NCBI GenBank assembly: GCA_002396385.1
Contig: DGTD01000007.1
Location: forward strand, 1 to 56,532
DNA length: 56,532 nucleotides
Direction: 5' to 3'
Source of the DNA: Bacteroidales bacterium UBA4345
GTDB lineage: Bacteria > Bacteroidota > Bacteroidia > Bacteroidales > Paludibacteraceae
The position numbers were made by a program, and so were the translations under genes. Positions within the stretch are counted from its first letter, which is position 1; every line of letters begins with the position of its first letter. The notes beneath the pieces were generated by a model, which was not told the DNA's origin, did no database searches, and was given only the letters and a program-made list of their open reading frames with translations. Below are positions 42,945 through 51,320 of the stretch, piece after piece.

Positions 42945-44954
42945 ATGGACAAACTTAAACTGATCAAGAAAGACCCATATCTGAAACCATACGAGAACCA
43001 GCTATACGAGCGATACAAATATGCCCAAAGGAAAGAACAAGAGTTAACAAGAGGGACCCAGAAACTAGCAGACTTTGCGACAGGCTATCTTTATTTCGGC
43101 ATGCACAAAGAGGCAAAAAAATGGGTTTTCCGCGAATGGGCACCCAATGCCACCTCGATAGGCCTGATAGGAGACTTCAACAACTGGAAGGAAGATGACC
43201 AATACCAGTTGAAAAAGAAAGATAATGGGGTTTGGGAGCTAGTAGTGCCAGAAAAATGCATGAAACACGGCGACTTGTATAAGATGATGGTGCACTGGGA
43301 CGGCGGTTGCGGGGAACGTATACCGGCATGGGCACAACGCGTAACACAAGACGAACAGACCAAGATATTCAGCGCACAAGTATGGGCACCAGAAAAGCCC
43401 TACAAATTCAAAGTCAACAAATTCAAGCCAAGCACCTCCCCTCTGCTGATATACGAGACCCATATAGGTATGGCGGGAGAAGAGGAATGCGTGCACACTT
43501 ACAAAGAATTTACCCAAAACATGCTACCGCGCATTAGTGCCGACGGTTACAACTGCATACAGATAATGGCCATACAAGAGCACCCTTATTATGGATCGTT
43601 CGGCTACCACGTATCCAGTTTTTTTGCCGCATCGAGCCGTTTTGGAACTCCCGAAGAGCTAAAAGAGCTGATAGACACAGCACACCAAATGGGGATGGCC
43701 GTGATTATGGACATAGTGCATTCGCATGCAGTAAAGAACCAAGTGGAAGGCTTGGGACTACTGGACGGTACACCCTACCAGTATTTCCACGACGGATGGC
43801 GAAGAGAACACAACCAGTGGGACTCGCTCTGCTTTAACTATGGCAAAAACGAAGTGCTGCACTTCTTGTTGTCGAACTGCAAATACTGGTTAGACGAATA
43901 CCATTTCGATGGATTCCGATTTGACGGAGTAACCTCGATGATGTTCCTCGACCACGGATTAGGCAGCGACTATGGAGGTTACGACTGCTACTTTAACGGG
44001 AACCAAGACGGCGACGCCATTTGCTACCTCACCCTAGCCAACAGAGTAATTCACCAGACGAACCCATACGCGATTACAATAGCAGAAGACGTCAGCGGTA
44101 TGCCGGGACTTGCCGGAAAATACGAAGACGGAGGTGTCGGCTTCGACTACCGACTGGCGATGGGCACACCCGACTTCTGGATAAAACTGATAAAGGAACA
44201 GACCGATGAGCAATGGAAACCAGGGTCGATGCTATGGATGCTGACCAACCACCGCGCAGAAGAAAAGACCATTAACTATGCCGAGAGTCACGACCAGGCA
44301 CTTGTGGGCGACAAAACCATCATATTCCGGCTGGCAGACGCAGATATGTATTGGCATATGAGCAAACTGATGCCTAGTTCATATATGGTAGACCGGGCAA
44401 TAGCCCTGCATAAGATGATAAGGCTAATCACCATCAGTTCTATAAACGGAGGTTACCTCAACTTTATGGGGAACGAATTCGGACATCCGGAATGGATTGA
44501 CTTCCCTAGGGAAGGGAATGGATGGTCGTATAAATACGCCCGCCGGCAATGGAGTTTGGTAGACAACAAAGATTTGAAGTATTGTTGGTTGGGCGACTGG
44601 GACAAAGACATGATTGCCCTGGTTAAAAGTATGCACCGCTTTAACGAGTTGCCAATAACAGTATTATGGGAAAAAGGCGATGACCAGGTTATAGCCTACG
44701 AACGAGGAGATTTGATATTCGTTTTCAATTTCCACCCCAACAAGTCGTATACCGACTACGGCATGCTAGTGGAACCAGGCGAATATAAAATTGTACTGAA
44801 CAGCGACAACAACAAATACGGCGGATTCAATCTGATAGACGAAAACGTGTCGCATTACACCCTCGACAATCAGAAGAGTGACGTACCCGGTAGAAAATGG
44901 CTACAGGTATATCTGCCGTCGCGATGTTGCTTTGTACTGAAGAAAATAAACTGA
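42945..44954 (+). CDS. glgB: 1,4-alpha-glucan branching enzyme, eukaryote-like
   Basis: Makes alpha-1,6 branches in glycogen. The 669-residue protein has an N-terminal helix segment, a CBM48 (about 55-160: FREWAPNATSIGLIGDFNNW) and a GH13 barrel. Catalytic residues by position: Asp327 in DGFRFDGVTSM, Glu381 in AEDVSGMPG and Asp450 in ESHDQALVG. The wording of these motifs (RFDGVTSMMF, AEDVSGMP, FMGNEFGHPEWIDFPREGNG) is that of the GBE1-type eukaryotic branching enzymes rather than the proteobacterial GlgB. This form is usual in Bacteroidota. Cytoplasmic. Other glycogen genes are not in the window. Confidence 0.94.
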   Translation: MDKLKLIKKDPYLKPYENQLYERYKYAQRKEQELTRGTQKLADFATGYLYFGMHKEAKKWVFREWAPNATSIGLIGDFNNWKEDDQYQLKKKDNGVWELVVPEKCMKHGDLYKMMVHWDGGCGERIPAWAQRVTQDEQTKIFSAQVWAPEKPYKFKVNKFKPSTSPLLIYETHIGMAGEEECVHTYKEFTQNMLPRISADGYNCIQIMAIQEHPYYGSFGYHVSSFFAASSRFGTPEELKELIDTAHQMGMAVIMDIVHSHAVKNQVEGLGLLDGTPYQYFHDGWRREHNQWDSLCFNYGKNEVLHFLLSNCKYWLDEYHFDGFRFDGVTSMMFLDHGLGSDYGGYDCYFNGNQDGDAICYLTLANRVIHQTNPYAITIAEDVSGMPGLAGKYEDGGVGFDYRLAMGTPDFWIKLIKEQTDEQWKPGSMLWMLTNHRAEEKTINYAESHDQALVGDKTIIFRLADADMYWHMSKLMPSSYMVDRAIALHKMIRLITISSINGGYLNFMGNEFGHPEWIDFPREGNGWSYKYARRQWSLVDNKDLKYCWLGDWDKDMIALVKSMHRFNELPITVLWEKGDDQVIAYERGDLIFVFNFHPNKSYTDYGMLVEPGEYKIVLNSDNNKYGGFNLIDENVSHYTLDNQKSDVPGRKWLQVYLPSRCCFVLKKIN

Positions 44955-44970
44955 TAAGAAACTGAAAATC

Positions 44971-45002
44971 AAAAAGCCCTATTGCAATAATAGGGCTTTT
45001 TT
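44971..45002. terminator. Terminator of glgB
   Basis: AAAAAGCCCTATT (44971-44983), loop GCAAT, AATAGGGCTTTTT (44989-45001): thirteen perfect pairs. The -33 box of the next promoter lies within its left arm and loop. Confidence 0.9.
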
Positions 45003-45011
45003 GTATATTTG
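44982..45011 (+). promoter_or_regulatory. Promoter of the MORN-repeat gene, nested in the glgB terminator
   Basis: TTG (44982-44984) is in the terminator stem/loop. A 19-base spacer follows, then TATATTTG (45004-45011). Both elements match consensus exactly. The ATG is 27 bases further. Confidence 0.72.
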
Positions 45012-45038
45012 TAGGCAGAAACATATTAAACCAATTCC

Positions 45039-45608
45039 ATGTTAAAACAACTTACCATCATTTCAATAGTTGCAATCTGTCTTTCTAATGCGAATGCGCA
45101 ATGCGTAAAGGGGAACTGCGAAAACGGGAACGGCACGTACAACTTTGGAGGAGGCACAATCTATACTGGCCAATTTGTAGACGGTTCACCAAACGGGAAC
45201 GGCACCATAAAGTTTAAAGACGGCCAAACATATACAGGCAGTTTCGTAAACGGCATGAAAGAAGGGACAGGCACCCTGACACTGGCATCGGGAGCGAAAT
45301 ACACAGGTCAGTTCAAGGCCGACAAAAAAAACGGCAACGGCACCATGACCTATTCAAACGGAGACGTGTATAAAGGCAACTTCAAAGATGGGAAAGAAAG
45401 TGGGAACGGCACCATGAGGTATAAAAACGGGAACGTGTACACCGGAAGTTTCAAAAACGGTTTACCAAACGGCCTGGGAACACTCACTTATGCAAACGGT
45501 ACAAAACAAACGGGCAGTTTTGTTGACGGGGTTTACTTCAACAAAGTGAGCAAAAAAGGAAGCAGCACTTCCACAAAACCAACCGTACGGAAAAAAACAA
45601 CTAAATAG
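45039..45608 (+). CDS. Secreted MORN-repeat protein
   Basis: The 189-residue product has a signal peptide (TIISIVAICLSNANAQ). About six MORN repeats of 23 residues follow (GGGTIYTGQFVDGSPNGNGT, DGQTYTGSFVNGMKEGTGT, SGAKYTGQFKADKKNGNGT, NGDVYKGNFKDGKESGNGT, NGNVYTGSFKNGLPNGLGT), then a basic Ser/Thr/Lys tail. MORN sheets bind lipids or proteins and in Bacteroidota are frequent in exported proteins of unknown role. The gene lies 84 bases before the first anchor-L protein gene with no terminator between, so they may share a transcript. Confidence 0.87.
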   Translation: MLKQLTIISIVAICLSNANAQCVKGNCENGNGTYNFGGGTIYTGQFVDGSPNGNGTIKFKDGQTYTGSFVNGMKEGTGTLTLASGAKYTGQFKADKKNGNGTMTYSNGDVYKGNFKDGKESGNGTMRYKNGNVYTGSFKNGLPNGLGTLTYANGTKQTGSFVDGVYFNKVSKKGSSTSTKPTVRKKTTK

Positions 45609-45692
45609 GGCACACACAGAAGACACATACGAGGCGTAGACAGACACACACATGCGCCACAAAACAAACACTTATTTAACACTATCAATACC

Positions 45693-48600
45693 ATGAAACT
45701 GACAAAACAAATATCTGTATTAATAGGTATACTGACATTTTTCCCAATCCATGCCCAGATAAAAATCAACAACATGGAAGAGAAAAATGTTGAAAAACTA
45801 TTGCTTGACGAATTCATAGGATCAGGAGTTGAAATATCGAATGCCACCCTTAACGGATCTAAAATTGTAAAAAAAGGGATAGGCAAACAAATAGCCACCT
45901 ATGAAAGCGGCAGTGAGTGCGGAATGTTAAACATACAGAAAGGTTTGATTCTCTCGACCGACAACATTTCAAATACGATATCAGACAACCTAGCCTTCCA
46001 ATTCGGTAATGAGACATTGAACGCAGAAGAACTAAACGAATTTATAAATGGTTTCTTAAAAGAACAATACCAGAAGACAATAGAACAATATGGGATATAC
46101 TATTCTTACTATAGAGATTATAACACATATTCTGAAACCTACGGAGAGGAATATAGCAGTATATACCCATTTTCAGAAGATGAGTTCAATACATTAATGG
46201 ATTTAATGGATAACAATCCATATTTCATGTCAGGACAGACGTATTACAACCTGACGAGTACATACACTAGCGTATATAGTCCTGAAGAATACAACACATA
46301 TTCAATATACAACGTTATAAAGTCGTGGAACCCAGCCTACTACACAGTAGGTCAAGAAGTTCTTGAAGATGTCAAAGATTACTTAAAAGGGAACCTCTTC
46401 ACAGGCCATGCCAATAGTTACTATATAAGCACACCGCCCGTACCATATAGTGCCAGCAAAGCAGCTCTTTACGAGAAACTGGCCAAAGGCTTATTGTACA
46501 AAAACACGCAAAACAAGCTAAAAGACAAAGAACTACAAAACCTGACAAATGCGAAAGTAAATGCGCCAGCCATTCTTGAATTCGACTTTACGACGATAGA
46601 CGATTCCATCGCTTTCAACTATGTATTCGCATCACAAGAATACCCCGATTACGTCGGCACACAATACAACGATGCGTTTGCCTTCATCATAACCGACCTA
46701 ACAACAGACACAAAAGAGAACATAGCCAAGGTTCCGAACACCAACACCTATGTATCAATCAACAACATAAACCAATTCAAGAATTATGAGTACTTTATAC
46801 CGAACTATCAGAAAAACGATAAGAACCAGCCGATTTACGAGGACTGTAACACCATAAAAGTAGGTGGCTTTACGACCACCCTGACAGCCAAATGCAAGGT
46901 GGTTCCCTGCCGAAAATACCATTTGAAAATGGCCGTCGGAAATGTATCGGACTATAACCTACAATCGATGGTTTTTCTGGAGGCAGGCAGTTTCAAATCG
47001 AACGGAGTATCGAGTAAGACCAGATATTCAAGAGCAAACGCCCACGGAATCGCAAACGAATGTTCAAACGGGGAAGTTGTCCTTCAGATAAAAGACAGCG
47101 ACACCCCTACAAAAATAAAAATCAGCCATATAGGAAAGGCAAAAAATGGTATTGACTATCAGAAAATACCTGAAGAAGTAATCATACCCGCCCACCAAGA
47201 TTCGGTTGTGTTCGAGTTGAAACCGCTACACGACATAGAAGAAGATAGTTTGGAAATTGTGATGGCAATAGAGAGTGAGAACTCATGTTCATCTTCACAA
47301 GGAGACACCATACGCTCGTACATATTCAAGTCGAGCAACATTTCAATAACGCCAATCAAAGCCGAATGTTGCGCCACAGAACTGAGCGTAGAGCATACAG
47401 GTCCTATAAGGAAGATAAAATGGGAACCAGCCAATCTGCTCCAAGAAAGCGACGACTTTACCGTACACCCAATCAATTGTCCGGAAAACAAGCAAGTCTT
47501 CAAAATTACAGCAGAAAGTGTCTTCGGCTGCCAAACAGCAGAGGGTACATTAGTGCTAAACCCATGCGATAAGTCCGTAGAGATAACAACAGAACTCATA
47601 ACAGAGGATGGCAGTTCCGACTTAATAGCAGCCTGCAACAAAGGCAAAGTTGTTTTCCATATAACTAGAGGGAAAGACGCAGTTGGTCCCACAAAAATAA
47701 AGTTGACATATCCATCTGATATGAACCTTGAGGGCTTGCCAGAGGAACTAACCATACCCGAAGAAGAAAACACATTTGAAGTTCCCGTAAAGGCAAAAGA
47801 TAGCGACACACCATACCGCAACACATTCAACGTGACAGCTGAATGTGAAAACAGCACCAACGGTCCAGTAACGCTTGAAATAACCACCACACAGTTGGAA
47901 AAACTGGAATTGGGACAAGACAACACCTTCAGCGGATGCGAGGTGAAAGGTATGGCTTTGAATGTGCCATTGGTTTCCGGGAAACTCGGAAAAGTGACAT
48001 GGGCACCGGCAGACAAATTGAGCAGTACAGACCAACTAAGCACAACACTGGCTGAAGACATAGAGGCACAAGCAACCTTTAATGTTACAGCTACCGACGA
48101 AAGAGGGTGCCAAACAGCCACTGCCACCGTGACTGTGGAAAAAGAAGAATGTCTGGAAATGACAGCGGAACTCGTTACCGAAAATAACGGGAACGAACTG
48201 ATTGCCGACTGTAAGGACGGAAAGGTCGTCTTCCACATCAGCAGAAACAGGAAAGGGAACAAAGAGGCAAAAATAAAAATAAGCCTCGGTAATGACGCCA
48301 ACCTGAGCGGATTGCCAGAAACGCTGACCATTCCGGCAGATGCTGCAACCTTTGAAGTGCCAGTGAAAGCATCGAAACTAGGGCAACCCTACCATAACAC
48401 CTTCAACGTGGTGACCGAGTGCGAGAACTGCATTTCAGAACCAGTTTCCTTCGTGGTGACCACCACCGAGTTGGAGAAACTAGAACTGGAGCAAAACAAC
48501 ACCTTTACCGGATGCGAGGTAAAAGGCATGGTGCTGAACGTACCTCTGGTGTCGGGAAAACTTGGAGAAGTGACATGGAAGCCAGCTGAAAAACTGACCA

Positions 48601-51299
48601 GCACAGACCAACTAAGCACCACGCTGGCAGAAGACATAGAGGCACAAGCCACCTTTAACGTTACAGCTACCGACGAAAGAGGATGCCAAACAGCCACAGC
48701 CAACGTGACTGTGGAAAAAGAAGAATGTCTGGAAATGACTGCTGAGCTCGTGACAGAAAACAACGGAAACGAACTGATTGCCGACTGCAAGGACGGAAAG
48801 GTAGTCTTCCACATCAGCAGAAACAGAGAAGGAAACAAAGAGGCAATCATAAAAATAAACCTCGGTAATGACGCAAACCTGAGCGGATTACCAGAAACGC
48901 TGACCATTCCGGCAGCAGCAACAACCTTCGAAGTGCCTGTGAAAGCGGCAAAACTGGGGCAGCCATACCACAACACATTCAACGTGGTGGCCGAGTGCGA
49001 GAACTGCATTTCAGCGCCAGTCTCCTTCGAAGTGATCACCACCGAGTTGGAGAAACTAGAACTGGAGCAAAACAACACCTTTACCGGATGCGAGGTAAAA
49101 GGCATGGCGCTGAACGTACCTCTGGTGTCGGGAAAACTTGGAGAAGTAACATGGAAGCCAGCTGAAAAACTGACCAGCACAGACCAACTAAGCACCACGC
49201 TGGCAGAAGATATAGAGTCGCAAGCCACCTTTAACGTTACAGCTACCGACGAGAGAGGGTGTCAAACAGCCACTGCCAACGTGACTGTGGAAAAAGAAGA
49301 ATGCCTGGAAATGACTGCAGAGCTCGTGACCGAAAATAACGGAAACGAACTGATTGCCGACTGCAAAGACGGAAAGGTCGTCTTCCACATCAGCAGAAAC
49401 AGGAAAGGAAACAAGAAAGCAAGCATAAAGTTGAGCTTTGGTAGCGACGCCAACCTGAGCGGACTGCCAGAAACGCTGACTATTCCAGCAGGAGCAAGTA
49501 CCTTCGAAGTACCGGTGAAAGCGGCAAAACTGGGGCAGCCATACCGCAACACCTTCAACGTGCTGGCCGAGTGCGAGAACTGCATTTCAGCGCCAGTCTC
49601 CTTCGAGGTGACCACCACCGAGTTGGAGAAACTTGAACTGGAGCAAAACAACACCTTCACCGGATGCGAGGTGAAAGGCATGGCGCTGAACGTACCGCTG
49701 GTTTCCGGAAAACTCGGAGAAGTAATATGGAAACCGGCAGAAAAACTGACCGACACAGACCTGCTAAACGCAACACTGGCGGAAGACATAGACGTACAAG
49801 CCAACTTCACCTTGACCGCAACCGACGACAGAGGTTGCCAAACAGCCACAGCCACTGTGACCGTGATAAAAGAAGAATGTCTGGAAATGACAGCGGAGCT
49901 TGTGACCGACAACAACGGAAACGAACTGATTGCCGACTGTAAGGATGGGAAAGTCGTTTTCCACATCAATAGGAACAGGAAAGGGAGCAAGAAACCAAGC
50001 ATCAAACTGAATTTCGGCAACGACGCCAACCTAATCGGATTGCCTGAGACACTGACTATTCCGGCAGGTGCAAGCACCTTCGAAGTGCCGGTGAAGGCAG
50101 TAAAAACAGACGAGCCATACCGTAACACCTTCAACGTGGTGGCCGAGTGCGAGAACTGCATTTCAGAGCCTGTCACCTTCGAGGTGACCACCACCCAGTT
50201 AGAGAAACTGGAACTGGGACAGGAAAACACCTTTACCGGATGTGAGGTAAAAGGCATGGCATTGAATGTGCCGTTAGTTTCCGGAAAACTTGGCAATGTA
50301 ACATGGGATCCGGCAGACAAACTGACCGACACTGACCTGCTATACGCAACGCTGGCAGAAGACATAGAGGCCCACGCCATCTTCAACGTAACCGCAACCG
50401 ACGACAGAGGCTGCCAAACAGCCAAAGCCAAAGTGAGTGTGGTAAAGGAAGAATGTCTGGAAATGACAGCGGAGCTCGTAACCGACAACAACGGGAACGA
50501 ACTGATTTCCGATTGTAAAGAGGGTAAAGTAGTCATCCACATCAACAGGAACAGGAAAGGAGACAAAAAGGCAGTAGTAAAACTAAAAATAGCAGAAGGC
50601 GACAACCTCTACGGGTTACCTGAAGAGGTAACCATACCCGCAGGCGACGCTATATTTGAAATACCAGTAAAAGCCGAAAAGACCGATACAGCCTACAGCA
50701 ACACTTTCAGCGTGGAGGCCGAATGCGAAAACTGCATTTCGGAGCCAGTCACCTTCGAGGTAACCACCACCCAGCTAGAGCCACTGGTTCTGTCCCAAAA
50801 CAACGTATACAACGAATGTGAGGTAGGAGGTATGGACATAGAGGTTGGACTGCTATCGGGAACATTAGGAGAAGTGACTTGGTCACCAGACCAACACCTG
50901 GCAAGTACCAACAACCTAAGCGCCACCCTATCGGACGACATCAAATCGAACATAGAATACACCGTAACAGCAACAGACCCAACCGGTTGTCAAAAAGCGA
51001 AAAGCACAGTAAAGGTAAAACAGAGACTGTGCATAGACCTTGTCATTCCACCATACTTTACACCAAACGGAGACGGGATAAACGACGTATGGAAGGTTTA
51101 CGGATTGGAGAAGACCGAAAACAGCAAAGTGGAGATATTTGACCGTTGGGGCAAACTGCTCTTCGAATTCAATCCGAATTCCAGCGGATGGGACGGCACC
51201 TATAATGGAGAACTATGTCCAAGCAGCGACTATTGGTACGTTATAGACTGCGAAGAAATAGACAAAGAATATACAGGGCACTTCACACTGTTAAGGTAG
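45693..51299 (+). CDS. Giant T9SS-exported repeat protein with choice-of-anchor L domain
   Basis: A probable cell-surface adhesin of 1868 residues. A signal peptide (ILTFFPIHAQ) precedes a choice-of-anchor L domain in two blocks (ISNATLNGSKIVKKGIGKQI, FNYVFASQEYPDYVGTQYND, VVPCRKYHLKMAVGN), split by a Tyr-rich insert at about residues 130-260. A Calx-beta-like segment and an Ig-like segment follow, then six copies of a two-domain unit. The C-terminus is a T9SS type B (gliding-motility-associated) sorting domain: IPPYFTPNGDGINDVWKVYG, DRWGKLLFEFN, WDGTYNGELCPSSDYWYVID. Paired cysteines recur in each unit (DCKDGKV, ECENC, GCEVKG, GCQTA). A downstream paralogue follows after 21 bases. Function as an adhesin is inferred from architecture only. 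Confidence 0.85.
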   Translation: MKLTKQISVLIGILTFFPIHAQIKINNMEEKNVEKLLLDEFIGSGVEISNATLNGSKIVKKGIGKQIATYESGSECGMLNIQKGLILSTDNISNTISDNLAFQFGNETLNAEELNEFINGFLKEQYQKTIEQYGIYYSYYRDYNTYSETYGEEYSSIYPFSEDEFNTLMDLMDNNPYFMSGQTYYNLTSTYTSVYSPEEYNTYSIYNVIKSWNPAYYTVGQEVLEDVKDYLKGNLFTGHANSYYISTPPVPYSASKAALYEKLAKGLLYKNTQNKLKDKELQNLTNAKVNAPAILEFDFTTIDDSIAFNYVFASQEYPDYVGTQYNDAFAFIITDLTTDTKENIAKVPNTNTYVSINNINQFKNYEYFIPNYQKNDKNQPIYEDCNTIKVGGFTTTLTAKCKVVPCRKYHLKMAVGNVSDYNLQSMVFLEAGSFKSNGVSSKTRYSRANAHGIANECSNGEVVLQIKDSDTPTKIKISHIGKAKNGIDYQKIPEEVIIPAHQDSVVFELKPLHDIEEDSLEIVMAIESENSCSSSQGDTIRSYIFKSSNISITPIKAECCATELSVEHTGPIRKIKWEPANLLQESDDFTVHPINCPENKQVFKITAESVFGCQTAEGTLVLNPCDKSVEITTELITEDGSSDLIAACNKGKVVFHITRGKDAVGPTKIKLTYPSDMNLEGLPEELTIPEEENTFEVPVKAKDSDTPYRNTFNVTAECENSTNGPVTLEITTTQLEKLELGQDNTFSGCEVKGMALNVPLVSGKLGKVTWAPADKLSSTDQLSTTLAEDIEAQATFNVTATDERGCQTATATVTVEKEECLEMTAELVTENNGNELIADCKDGKVVFHISRNRKGNKEAKIKISLGNDANLSGLPETLTIPADAATFEVPVKASKLGQPYHNTFNVVTECENCISEPVSFVVTTTELEKLELEQNNTFTGCEVKGMVLNVPLVSGKLGEVTWKPAEKLTSTDQLSTTLAEDIEAQATFNVTATDERGCQTATANVTVEKEECLEMTAELVTENNGNELIADCKDGKVVFHISRNREGNKEAIIKINLGNDANLSGLPETLTIPAAATTFEVPVKAAKLGQPYHNTFNVVAECENCISAPVSFEVITTELEKLELEQNNTFTGCEVKGMALNVPLVSGKLGEVTWKPAEKLTSTDQLSTTLAEDIESQATFNVTATDERGCQTATANVTVEKEECLEMTAELVTENNGNELIADCKDGKVVFHISRNRKGNKKASIKLSFGSDANLSGLPETLTIPAGASTFEVPVKAAKLGQPYRNTFNVLAECENCISAPVSFEVTTTELEKLELEQNNTFTGCEVKGMALNVPLVSGKLGEVIWKPAEKLTDTDLLNATLAEDIDVQANFTLTATDDRGCQTATATVTVIKEECLEMTAELVTDNNGNELIADCKDGKVVFHINRNRKGSKKPSIKLNFGNDANLIGLPETLTIPAGASTFEVPVKAVKTDEPYRNTFNVVAECENCISEPVTFEVTTTQLEKLELGQENTFTGCEVKGMALNVPLVSGKLGNVTWDPADKLTDTDLLYATLAEDIEAHAIFNVTATDDRGCQTAKAKVSVVKEECLEMTAELVTDNNGNELISDCKEGKVVIHINRNRKGDKKAVVKLKIAEGDNLYGLPEEVTIPAGDAIFEIPVKAEKTDTAYSNTFSVEAECENCISEPVTFEVTTTQLEPLVLSQNNVYNECEVGGMDIEVGLLSGTLGEVTWSPDQHLASTNNLSATLSDDIKSNIEYTVTATDPTGCQKAKSTVKVKQRLCIDLVIPPYFTPNGDGINDVWKVYGLEKTENSKVEIFDRWGKLLFEFNPNSSGWDGTYNGELCPSSDYWYVIDCEEIDKEYTGHFTLLR
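47565..51029 (+). repeat. Six tandem two-domain units, five of exactly 576 bp
   Basis: Unit boundaries taken at the codon of the first cysteine (ExC before LEMTAELVT): 47565, 48150, 48726, 49302, 49878 and 50454, ending at 51029. The first unit is 585 bp and most diverged; the other five are each 576 bp (192 residues). Units starting at 48150, 48726 and 49302 are nearly identical at DNA level, pointing to recent copying. Each unit joins a Calx-beta-like half (CLEMTAELVT to FEVTTTE) and an SprB-like Ig half (LEKLELGQ to ATVTVEKEE). Confidence 0.9.
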
Positions 51300-51320
51300 T
51301 AAAAGCAGGACACGGAACCT

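Noticed and set aside
49262..50605. 447-codon open frame on the minus strand across the repeat units, and a similar 390-codon one at 47159-48331
   Set aside because: They are antisense to the T9SS repeat protein and arise because its repeated codon pattern has few antisense stops. The Ser/Val/Thr-rich translation repeats with the same period and matches no protein type.
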